Shown in pieces: positions 1-7,242 of a stretch of 36,711 nt of DNA. The position numbers and the translations under genes were made by a program. The stretch is taken from IMG/VR virus record IMGVR_UViG_3300044639_000652, positions 1 to 36,711 of that record. One strand, given 5' to 3'. Numbering within the stretch: position 1 is the first letter of the stretch; each line of letters starts with the position of its first letter. Under the pieces are notes generated by a model that worked only from the letters and a program-made list of their open reading frames with translations, did no database searches and was not told where the DNA came from. This DNA is from a virus.

Positions 1-119
1 CATTGTAATGCATGAACATTATTTGGAATTCCAGCTTGCGACAAATCACACTCATATACGCCCTGATCTCTATATACAGTGGAGTCAGCTGGTATAACAG
101 TTAAACGTTTACTCTCCAT
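1..119 (-). CDS. Hypothetical phage protein, N-terminal part (truncated by window edge)
   Basis: An open frame reads leftward from ATG at 117-119 to the window edge, giving 39 residues that start MESKRLTVIPADSTVYRDQG and continue without a stop. The start is supported by a GAGGAT ribosome site just upstream and by an 11-base overlap with the end of the preceding gene, typical of this tightly coupled operon. The pattern (valine/isoleucine, PADSTVY, then a Gly-Ile-Pro plus His-Ala-Leu-Gln segment) resembles the N-terminus of small proteins often found beside phage tail-fiber genes, but I recall this only as a general likeness. A tail-associated or fiber-assembly role is inferred from position alone. 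Confidence 0.6.
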   Translation of the reverse strand, partial: MESKRLTVIPADSTVYRDQGVYECDLSQAGIPNNVHALQ

Positions 120-435
120 TTTTATCCTCTATAGTTAATATATCATTTGGTAATTGATCCAATCTATTTGTAGCCATTGCTAAGAATAGTTGTTGACTTG
201 CTTCTGTAGACTTTACCATTTCATTTCTGAAACTTTCTACGGCTGCACCAGTTTGACGTTGCATCCCTGAATTTTCAATCAGTAACATTGGCAACATTGC
301 AATAGAGCAATTCCACTCATCTACTCTATTGCCGGTATTAATATCATACCCTTCTATTTTCATGAACCAGGCACATTTTAATTTAACACATTCTTTTTTA
401 AGAAGTGGGCAAAAATTCTCACGTTCTAATTGCAT
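109..435 (-). CDS. Conserved hypothetical phage protein with clustered cysteines (108 aa)
   Basis: This 108-residue protein has four cysteines in its first half (C9, C16, C21, C43), spaced C-x6-C-x4-C-x21-C, followed by a segment rich in Met/Leu (residues 44-57) and a polar helical tail. The Cys pattern could bind a metal or an Fe-S cluster, but no known motif is matched exactly. It has no signal peptide. It sits at the end of the leftward late adhesin operon, 27 bases after the last tail-tip gene and overlapping the next gene by 11 bases. I recall similar proteins from other large phages, none with a function I can name. It may be a chaperone or assembly factor for the fibers; this is inference from position. 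Confidence 0.75.
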   Translation of the reverse strand: MQLERENFCPLLKKECVKLKCAWFMKIEGYDINTGNRVDEWNCSIAMLPMLLIENSGMQRQTGAAVESFRNEMVKSTEASQQLFLAMATNRLDQLPNDILTIEDKNGE

Positions 436-462
436 ATTATAATCCTCAGTTATGTACTTATT

Positions 463-990
463 TTAATTTTTGGTTGCCAAAATTAAATCTACGTACTTAA
501 TTGAAAAATTATAACTACCAGCTGTCCAATTGTAAGTTATTGCACCAGGAACTGAACTAGATGCTGGGTGAGTATGAGCAGAAGCAACTCCTGGTCCTGG
601 AGCACCACCTGCTCCGCTGAAATCGACCATTTGAGGAGTTGGTGCAGTGTAAAAAGATATACCCCCTCCTGAAACAAAATTATATGGGGTAGCTGCCGGC
701 CCGGGAGCCGGCTGCGTTGTAAACCAGTTAGGTTTACTATGTGTATGATCAGCCATAGTACTAGCGTCTATTATAGTAGGCGCTATAGTTTCTCCACCTG
801 CACTAGATACTGTTCCTCCCCAAGTACCTGAAGTAAACACCGAACTAAAATTAACAGACCCACCGCTACTAGCGGTACTATTTACTACCCTTAATGAATG
901 TTCATTATAATTAGACGTATCTTTTGTCCAACCAGTGCCGGCAGATGTGTTTTGAAAAATAGTTTTAGTACCTGATGCAAAAGCTGGCAT
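463..990 (-). CDS. Tail-tip/collar-like adhesin, paralogue 3 (175 aa)
   Basis: Last of three tandem paralogous proteins. The N-terminal block (about residues 10-55) carries the pattern aromatic-x-x-T-x-A-G-T-GWTKDTSNYNEHSLRVV, then a GGSVNFSSVF block, shared with the two genes upstream. Two His-x-His motifs follow, DHTHS in the middle and AHTHP nearer the C-terminus, and the protein ends with KYVDLILA. In T4 the short tail fiber gp12 uses His-x-His residues to bind metal along a trimeric receptor-binding tip; these motifs suggest the same kind of metal-stabilised knitted trimer. The region between the two motifs is Gly/Pro/Ala-rich and is the least conserved part. AGGAGAG lies just upstream of the ATG. 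A host-binding tip or baseplate protein is likely; which structure it decorates is not known. Confidence 0.75.
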   Translation of the reverse strand: MPAFASGTKTIFQNTSAGTGWTKDTSNYNEHSLRVVNSTASSGGSVNFSSVFTSGTWGGTVSSAGGETIAPTIIDASTMADHTHSKPNWFTTQPAPGPAATPYNFVSGGGISFYTAPTPQMVDFSGAGGAPGPGVASAHTHPASSSVPGAITYNWTAGSYNFSIKYVDLILATKN

Positions 991-991
991 G

Positions 992-1474
992 TTAATCTCT
1001 CCTAGCTAATATTATATCAACATATTTTACGGCTAGTGATATACTTGTTCCAGTAAATGTTGAATTAGCAGAATCAAGCAATAGTGGGTGAGAATGCGAC
1101 CCGCCTGAGCCACCACCGCTGGCGGTATACGGCTCTGAAATAGTTCTTGATAAATAACGATAAAATGGGTAATTATATGTTCCATTCCCACCAGCCGCAC
1201 TAGCGCCTACTGGATTGTGTTTTATATACGAATGAGTATGACTAGGAATATCATTAACAGTTAAGGTAGTACTACCGGTGGTGTTAGAAACTGAAACTGT
1301 CCCTGCGGGTGTTTGTGTACTACATACGGTAGTGAAATTAACCGAGCCGCCTGTACTAACTGATCCAGTAACTATACGTAATGCATAGTCATCGTATGAG
1401 GTGACTTTAGTCCACCCAAGTTGTGCTGTGGTTTGTTTAAATACAGTAGTTTGTCCTGAAGCTATTTCTGGCAT
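992..1474 (-). CDS. Tail-tip/collar-like adhesin, paralogue 2 (160 aa)
   Basis: Middle member of the three-gene tandem set. It shares the N-terminal block (QLGWTKVTSYDDYALRIV, then GGSVNFTTV), two His-x-His motifs (SHTHS and SHSHP) and the C-terminal end VKYVDIILA with its neighbours. The sequence between the His motifs is Gly/Ser/Tyr-rich and unrelated in detail to the paralogues, as expected for a receptor-contact region under diversifying selection. AAGGAAAA precedes the ATG. The gene follows the upstream paralogue with a 9-base gap and is followed by the next after one base, so all three should be translated from the same late message. The metal-binding trimeric tip is inferred from the gp12-like His motifs. 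Confidence 0.75.
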   Translation of the reverse strand: MPEIASGQTTVFKQTTAQLGWTKVTSYDDYALRIVTGSVSTGGSVNFTTVCSTQTPAGTVSVSNTTGSTTLTVNDIPSHTHSYIKHNPVGASAAGGNGTYNYPFYRYLSRTISEPYTASGGGSGGSHSHPLLLDSANSTFTGTSISLAVKYVDIILARRD

Positions 1475-1483
1475 TATTTTTCC

Positions 1484-2125
1484 TTAAACCGGGTATGAAG
1501 CAATAATCATATCTAGATATTTAACTGCCATATTCAAATTGATACCCGTGAATGTTCCACCGGGAGAGTTTGACACTGTATGTGAATGACCGGCCCCTGA
1601 TGCAGCGGTTGGCCCTAAAGTTGAGAAACTACTAGGTGAAAATGCTGGGTTTGTTGATACCCCACTCGCCGGGTTGCCTGGCTGCGCCATAAAACCTGTT
1701 TGCCCACCAGGCCCCCCTGTTTGTCCTTGACCTGCCACCCCTGCAACATATGTTGGCGAAGATACCGGCACACTTGGACCAGAATATGTTGCAGGGTTTG
1801 TATACGTATGACTATGACTAGGAAGTTGGGCAGCAGTTAATGCAGTGGTACCAGTTGTAGCTTGCAATAAACTACCACCTGGAAATGAACCTGCTACCGA
1901 TCTGCTGGCAAATGCAGTAGAAAAATTAACCGAGCCCCCAGTAGATACTGTACCACTTGTTATTCTTAGAGCATAATCATCATATGTAGTATCTTTAGTC
2001 CAGCCAGTTGGGGCAGCAGTTTGTGCAAACAACATTACAGCACCTTTATATTCATTGGGATTATCTCCGCTGACTAACGCACTGAAACCGCCAAACCCAC
2101 CATTGAACGCATTTATTCTAGACAT
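1484..2125 (-). CDS. Tail-tip/collar-like adhesin, paralogue 1 (213 aa)
   Basis: Largest of the three tandem paralogues. It has an extra N-terminal segment of about 25 residues (SRINAFNGGFGGFSALVSGD), then the shared block APTGWTKDTTYDDYALRIT and GGSVNFSTAF. His-x-His motifs SHSHT and GHSHT bracket a long Gly/Pro/Ser-rich stretch, and the protein ends with AVKYLDMIIA. The glycine-rich middle section (roughly residues 110-175) recalls the glycine-rich loops of phage adhesins that contact receptors. It starts three bases after the stop of the 910-residue fiber, with GGAT upstream. The extra N-terminus may anchor this paralogue to the fiber or baseplate while the others attach to it; that is inference. 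Confidence 0.75.
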   Translation of the reverse strand: MSRINAFNGGFGGFSALVSGDNPNEYKGAVMLFAQTAAPTGWTKDTTYDDYALRITSGTVSTGGSVNFSTAFASRSVAGSFPGGSLLQATTGTTALTAAQLPSHSHTYTNPATYSGPSVPVSSPTYVAGVAGQGQTGGPGGQTGFMAQPGNPASGVSTNPAFSPSSFSTLGPTAASGAGHSHTVSNSPGGTFTGINLNMAVKYLDMIIASYPV

Positions 2126-2128
2126 TGA

Positions 2129-4861
2129 TTATCCAAACGTTGCTGCTTGACCTAGTACTGTCCAGGCACTTGAAGTTCTAACTAAGCTGAAGTTTACAAC
2201 ATCAATTTTACTTGCAGTGCCAGTGGGCGCTATACCGTATAACCAATTAATAGTATTATTTGCACCCTCAATTTGAATGTTTGCCGTAGCAGTCGGCATA
2301 TAAGGAGTAGCACCCTGAACTATTATTAAACTCACAATAGTGGTAGTGTTTGCTGTAACTGTGACGTTAGTGAAGTTTGGCGTAAAGTTAGCAGATGGAG
2401 TGGTATGGTAGAATGTAGGTCCATTTGATACGTTATGCACTACAATGCCAGTAGCACTAGTGATTGTGCTAAACGATTCTTGCGAAATACTAGATACTGT
2501 TAGATATTTTGTATATAAATTATTTGTCAATGCTGCATTATTTGAATAGAATGTACCTGATGTCGCATTTGCTACTAATGAAGCGTTAGCATATTCTTGC
2601 ACATTCCCAGTCAAGGCATTAACCATATTAATATAGTAATTACCTGTACTAGCAGTACTTACTGCGCTATAATCTGACACGTTTGCATAAGCAACGTTTA
2701 AATTAGCAACACGTGTTGTACTTGTGACCGTAAACGGTGCAGTTCCTGTTGCTACGTTACTTACTAAGAAACTAGCAGTTATATTACCAGCTGTTGCAAA
2801 ATTACCTGATGTAGTAGTCCCAGTAACACCTAAACTTGCTAATGTACCGACTGATGTAATATTACCTTGAATTGCGGTAGTTAATGTACCAGTTAAGTAT
2901 GTGCCACTAATTAAGTTAGCACCACTTATCCTTGATAAAGTGCCACTCATCGTGATATTGCCATTAGCTGTAGTAGTTACATAATTAGCACTTATTAAGT
3001 TAGGACCGCTTATCTGTGATAGTGATCCACTCATTGTAACATTGGCATTAGCAGCCAATGTTATAGATGCCATTGTACCTACACTTGTAATATTACCTTG
3101 AGCCGCAGTTGTTAATGTACCAGTTAAGTAAGTAGCACTTACTAAATTACCACCACTTAATGAGTTACTTGAACCCATTAATGTATTAATTAATGTACCG
3201 AGACTTGTAATGTTTGGTTGAGCCGCAGTTGTTAATGTACCGGTTAGATATGTGCCACTAATTAAGTTAGCACCACTTATCCTTGATAAAGTGCCACTCA
3301 TCGTGATATTGCCATTAGCTGTAGTAGTTACATAATTAGCACTTACTAAATTAGGACCACTTATTTGAGATAATGATCCACTCATTGTAATATTGGCATT
3401 AGCCGCATGCGTTACGGTTGCTAATGTACCAACTGATGTAATATTTGGTTGCGCCGCAGTTGTTAATGTACCTGTTAAGTAAGTAGCACTTACTAAGTTG
3501 CCACCTGTAAAGCTATTTGCACTTCCTAGTGTTGTATTGATTAATGTTCCAACTGATGTAATATTTGGTTGCGCCGCAGTTGTTAGCGTACCTGTAAAAT
3601 AATTTGATGTAACTAAGTTACCTAAATTAGCATTACCACTTGAGATATTAGCAGTAACTGTCAAACTTGCTAATGTACCAACTGAAGTGATATTACTTTG
3701 TATTGCATTTACTATGTTACCGGCAAAATTTGCATAGTTCGCATTTCCAGTAGTTGCAGTAATACCGGTTAACTGACTACCATTGCCTATAAAATAATTA
3801 GCACGGATATTACCAAAACTATTAAATGTCACTACCTCACTTGTTACTGATATATTACTACCAAAAGCAAATTCAGCATTTGAATTGTCCCAGCCCATAA
3901 ATGCATCAACAACACCAGTAGTGTAGTAATGCAATATCGAACCGCGATCTTTCCCGTCATTACTTGTTAACGCTGCTCCATTTATCCCACCGCCTAGTTC
4001 AATGATTGGATCTTCAACTCTAAATGTTTCTACATTAATATATGTAGTATTACCACCTACTGTAAAGTTACCAGTAACCGTAGCATCACCGCTGACAGTT
4101 AGAGCAGACAATGAACCTACTGAAGTTATGTTTGGTTGAGCCGCTGTAGTTAATGTACCTGTTAAGTATGTAGCACTTACTAAATTAGCACCACTAATCC
4201 TTGATAAAGCACCGCTCATTGTAACATTGGCATTTGCAGATATAGTATGTGTGCCGCTAGTTAAAGTAGTTAATGTACCGACACTTGTAATGTTTGGCTG
4301 TGCATTTGTATAGACAGTGCCGGCAACTAGTGCATTAGCTACTTGTCCAGTGATATTACTTGATGTTATATTTGATATATAACCACCGTCACCAATAAAA
4401 AATCCAGTACCGCTAGTGCCTACATTTAAATTTCCATATATACCAACATCACCTGAAACACTATTGTATTTGGTTGTTATAGTAATAGTTCCGCTACTAT
4501 CTTGTATATTCGCTGCCTTAAGTCCAGTACCGGTCGCTGTAATTAATCCAGAAACAGTTAAACTGTTTAATTGTCCTACACTTGTAATATTAGGTTGTGC
4601 ATTAGTATAGACAGTACCTGCAATTAATGCATTGGCTACCTGAGTACTCCAAGTTAAACCACCAGATCCGTTGGTTGTTAAAACTCCGCCGCTTGAGCCT
4701 CCGGTAATACGCACAGTTGCATTAGAACCTAAACTTACATTACTAGCACCGATAAAATTGACATTACCGTTATTGGTTATATTTGCAGTTACCAATACAT
4801 TTGCAAATGTGTAATTTGCACTAGTATTCACTCCAAAGGGTTCTAAATAGGTTACTGACAT
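2129..4861 (-). CDS. Repeat-rich long tail fiber protein (910 aa)
   Basis: A 910-residue protein almost wholly built of beta-type repeats rich in Thr, Asn, Gly and Ser. The clearest unit, NITSVGTL with a preceding TLTTAAQP or VYTNAQP, occurs nine times with small changes, mixed with NVTMSG-x-LS-x-ISG-x-NL units. This is the look of a trimeric beta-helical fiber shaft. A non-repeat insert of about 98 residues (TFRVEDPIIELGGG through FGNIRAN) is shared almost unchanged with the 1174-residue fiber, as is a C-terminal domain of about 115 residues (FYHTTPSANFTPNFTNV, then SLIIVQGATPYMPTA). A late-type octamer and a TAAGGAAT ribosome site lie upstream. It probably forms a long tail fiber; phage virion location is inferred from context and repeat type. 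Confidence 0.8.
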   Translation of the reverse strand: MSVTYLEPFGVNTSANYTFANVLVTANITNNGNVNFIGASNVSLGSNATVRITGGSSGGVLTTNGSGGLTWSTQVANALIAGTVYTNAQPNITSVGQLNSLTVSGLITATGTGLKAANIQDSSGTITITTKYNSVSGDVGIYGNLNVGTSGTGFFIGDGGYISNITSSNITGQVANALVAGTVYTNAQPNITSVGTLTTLTSGTHTISANANVTMSGALSRISGANLVSATYLTGTLTTAAQPNITSVGSLSALTVSGDATVTGNFTVGGNTTYINVETFRVEDPIIELGGGINGAALTSNDGKDRGSILHYYTTGVVDAFMGWDNSNAEFAFGSNISVTSEVVTFNSFGNIRANYFIGNGSQLTGITATTGNANYANFAGNIVNAIQSNITSVGTLASLTVTANISSGNANLGNLVTSNYFTGTLTTAAQPNITSVGTLINTTLGSANSFTGGNLVSATYLTGTLTTAAQPNITSVGTLATVTHAANANITMSGSLSQISGPNLVSANYVTTTANGNITMSGTLSRISGANLISGTYLTGTLTTAAQPNITSLGTLINTLMGSSNSLSGGNLVSATYLTGTLTTAAQGNITSVGTMASITLAANANVTMSGSLSQISGPNLISANYVTTTANGNITMSGTLSRISGANLISGTYLTGTLTTAIQGNITSVGTLASLGVTGTTTSGNFATAGNITASFLVSNVATGTAPFTVTSTTRVANLNVAYANVSDYSAVSTASTGNYYINMVNALTGNVQEYANASLVANATSGTFYSNNAALTNNLYTKYLTVSSISQESFSTITSATGIVVHNVSNGPTFYHTTPSANFTPNFTNVTVTANTTTIVSLIIVQGATPYMPTATANIQIEGANNTINWLYGIAPTGTASKIDVVNFSLVRTSSAWTVLGQAATFG
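2898..2994. repeat. 97-nt perfect direct repeat, copy 1 (partner 3249-3345)
   Basis: These 97 bases match 3249-3345 without a mismatch by direct reading. The offset is 351 bases, exactly 117 codons, so recombination between the copies would remove or add one in-frame block of the fiber shaft. Confidence 0.9.
3249..3345. repeat. 97-nt perfect direct repeat, copy 2 (partner 2898-2994)
   Basis: Second copy of the in-frame repeat in the 910-residue fiber gene. Sequence outside the copy on either side remains similar but no longer identical, as expected from older duplication with local homogenisation. Confidence 0.9.
3801..4096. repeat. Shared fiber insert module, copy A (partner 8966-9261)
   Basis: This roughly 296-base segment encodes the non-repeat insert around residues VEDPIIELGGG and HYYTTGVVDAFMGWDNSN. 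The 1174-residue fiber gene carries the same module at 8966-9261 with scattered, mostly synonymous changes. Its near-identity compared with the diverged shafts suggests strong constraint or gene conversion between the two fibers. Confidence 0.85.
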
Positions 4862-4881
4862 AAATTTTTATTCCTTATTAC

Positions 4882-4889
4882 TATTTAGT
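4882..4889 (-). promoter_or_regulatory. Late-type promoter octamer ACTAAATA
   Basis: On the minus strand ACTAAATA matches the core of the T4 late promoter TATAAATA. It lies about 20 bases upstream of the 910-residue fiber start, with a TAAGGAAT ribosome site in between. The predicted start of transcription leaves a short leader. It would provide a second late entry point inside the adhesin operon. Confidence 0.55.
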
Positions 4890-4895
4890 GATATT

Positions 4896-7241
4896 TTAAG
4901 CAGTTGGTTTGCCGTAAGTTGTGGCCGACCAGCCTGGTCTAGCATCATAACCTACATAAAGACCAGTTTGGGCCAAACCTGTTGCAATCTGAACCGGACT
5001 GCTTCTGCGAACAGTGTCACCTGTTCCTAATTGACCATATGTATTTTCACCCCATGCATATAAAGTGCCATTAATATCGGTTGCAATTGTATAGTCACTC
5101 CCACCGTATACTCGTCCCCACTGAGTATCCGTACCTATTTGTATAGGACTTGATGTGTAACTATATGTAGCTACTGCAGAGGATGCAGTTGGTATTTGTA
5201 CAGGACTACTCATTTGCGGAACAGTTACACTAGGAGAAGTACCGAAATTGTAACTACCGTTATGTCCCCATGAATATAGTTGTCCGCCTTTGATTCCGTG
5301 CGCGGGTTGAGTACTGGCCGGGCTTGGGTGAAGGCCCGTGCTGGCCCCGGCCATTAAGATAGTCCAAGAACCTAAACCACTTTGAACTAGGACCGGGCTA
5401 CTTCTATACCAATTAGCAGTATTACCTCCAGGCCAAGCTAAATCGCCCCATTGACCGTAAATAGACGTACCCCAAGCAAATACTCTGCCATCATTTGTTT
5501 GACCAAGGGTAAACCCTTCACCTCCACTAATTAATGACCAAGTACTAGTACCTATTGCTGTAGGACTACTGCGATTTATGCTCGTCGCTGTATTAGAACC
5601 TACTTGTCCCCAGGTATTAAGCCCCCAAGCAAATAATCTACCTATACTAGTAATCCCCAACATATGATAGCCACCGGAACTTACTTGACTAAAACTACTG
5701 ACGGCTAGAACGGCTACCATACTGGATCTATTAGTAGTTGTATTATCTCCTATGGTACCGTACTGATTAAATCCCCATGCAAATAATTTATCATTACTTC
5801 TCACCACGTGAAAAGTTCTATCAGCACTTGATTCAACTAATTTGTATCCAGTAACAGCACCTACTTGAAATAGGTTACTTCTTCTAACCGTAGTTCCATC
5901 ACCATTTCCAAATCCCCATCCGCCGGTAATCCATAGTGCTCCGTTAGTATCCAATTGCAAGGCACCACTTACTTGAATCCAGCTACCTGGAAGTTGTGTG
6001 GGTGTGCTACGATTTTGAGTGTCACCTGTACCTAAAGTGCCATTTATGTTATATCCCCATTTGTAGAGTCTACCGTCGGTTTTAATAGCAGCGGCGTTAC
6101 CTTCCGGCATACCTCTATATAATATAGCCCAATCAGTATCTGTCCCTATTTGAGTCGGACTAGCCCTACGAGTTGTATCGCCTACTCCTAACTCTCCTCG
6201 TCTATTTTCTCCCCACGCCCACATTGTACCGTCACTCCGTAGAGCATGTACACTGGTTGAGGAGGATACACCTACACCAGCTGGTGTGCTCCTTATACCC
6301 ATAGTTCTTGCCATACTAGTCCATGACAATGCAGCCGGGGAAAAATTAGGTGTACCAATCTGTCCAACGTTATTTTGACCCCAACCCCATAATGTACCGT
6401 CATTTTTGACTCCAAACCCATTAGTAAAAGTTGTGGCGCCATGGCTCCACAGGTCAAGACCCACTTGAACCGGAGAACTACGATTTAGTGTGTCACCTAA
6501 ACCTAGTTGCCCGGTATTATTATAGCCCCAGCCCCATAGAGTACTATCAGTTTTTTGTCCTAACACACTATAACCGTTGACTGCTACAAAAGGCATTTGA
6601 TTTAGGGAAAAGACAGGAAGTTGTACTGGGGAACTACGAGCAATTACGTCATTCAAACCAAGTTGACCATAGAAGTTATTCCCCCATGTATAAATCAAAG
6701 CTGAACCTGATCGCTGTGCAAATACATATTGTCTGGTTATCCGCCCGGCCGGCACTACATCTTCCCATAAATCTCCTCCTACTTGTACAGGAGAACTATA
6801 ATATAAAGTGGTCCTACTATTCAATCCAAGATATCCATCTGAGTTCTCTCCCCAGGCCCATAATGTTCTATCAGATTTAACTCCAAAAGCCATTTCATAT
6901 CCCACTCTTACTCTATACCAGCTATCTGTACCTACTTTTACTGGACTACTACGATCTACAGTTGTTCCACTACCTAATTGCCCGGCATTATTCCGTCCCC
7001 AGGTCCATAAACTACCATCGCTTTGTATTCCACTTGAAGAATAACCATAGTTACTAAACATTAACCAGCTAACGCCTGATGATAATAGTGAGGGAGAACT
7101 ACGATTTATTGTATCACCCAAACCTAGTTGGCCATATGTGTTAAGTCCAGTAGTATATAAATAATAATTAATAGCAGGGGGAGGAGTTGGTCCACTGTTT
7201 GTAAAATAAGTTGCAGTACCGATTACTGTATATATTGGCAT
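4896..7241 (-). CDS. RCC1-repeat (double beta-propeller) tail protein (781 aa)
   Basis: The protein is a chain of RCC1 (regulator of chromosome condensation) repeats: units of about 50 residues with patterns such as WGxNxxGQLGxGDTxxRSSPVQVG. I count 14 units, some decayed (for example GGWGFGNGDGTTVRRSN), which equals two seven-bladed propellers. A short N-terminal segment with a PTPPP stretch precedes them and a short tail ends in TTYGKPTA. In cells RCC1 repeats form protein- or ligand-binding discs; in a phage between two fibers a receptor-binding or spacer role is likely. The ATG follows the stop of the 1174-residue fiber by one base with no clear ribosome site, so translation is probably coupled. 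The domain call is firm; the virion role is inferred. Confidence 0.88.
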   Translation of the reverse strand: MPIYTVIGTATYFTNSGPTPPPAINYYLYTTGLNTYGQLGLGDTINRSSPSLLSSGVSWLMFSNYGYSSSGIQSDGSLWTWGRNNAGQLGSGTTVDRSSPVKVGTDSWYRVRVGYEMAFGVKSDRTLWAWGENSDGYLGLNSRTTLYYSSPVQVGGDLWEDVVPAGRITRQYVFAQRSGSALIYTWGNNFYGQLGLNDVIARSSPVQLPVFSLNQMPFVAVNGYSVLGQKTDSTLWGWGYNNTGQLGLGDTLNRSSPVQVGLDLWSHGATTFTNGFGVKNDGTLWGWGQNNVGQIGTPNFSPAALSWTSMARTMGIRSTPAGVGVSSSTSVHALRSDGTMWAWGENRRGELGVGDTTRRASPTQIGTDTDWAILYRGMPEGNAAAIKTDGRLYKWGYNINGTLGTGDTQNRSTPTQLPGSWIQVSGALQLDTNGALWITGGWGFGNGDGTTVRRSNLFQVGAVTGYKLVESSADRTFHVVRSNDKLFAWGFNQYGTIGDNTTTNRSSMVAVLAVSSFSQVSSGGYHMLGITSIGRLFAWGLNTWGQVGSNTATSINRSSPTAIGTSTWSLISGGEGFTLGQTNDGRVFAWGTSIYGQWGDLAWPGGNTANWYRSSPVLVQSGLGSWTILMAGASTGLHPSPASTQPAHGIKGGQLYSWGHNGSYNFGTSPSVTVPQMSSPVQIPTASSAVATYSYTSSPIQIGTDTQWGRVYGGSDYTIATDINGTLYAWGENTYGQLGTGDTVRRSSPVQIATGLAQTGLYVGYDARPGWSATTYGKPTA

Positions 7242-7242
7242 A

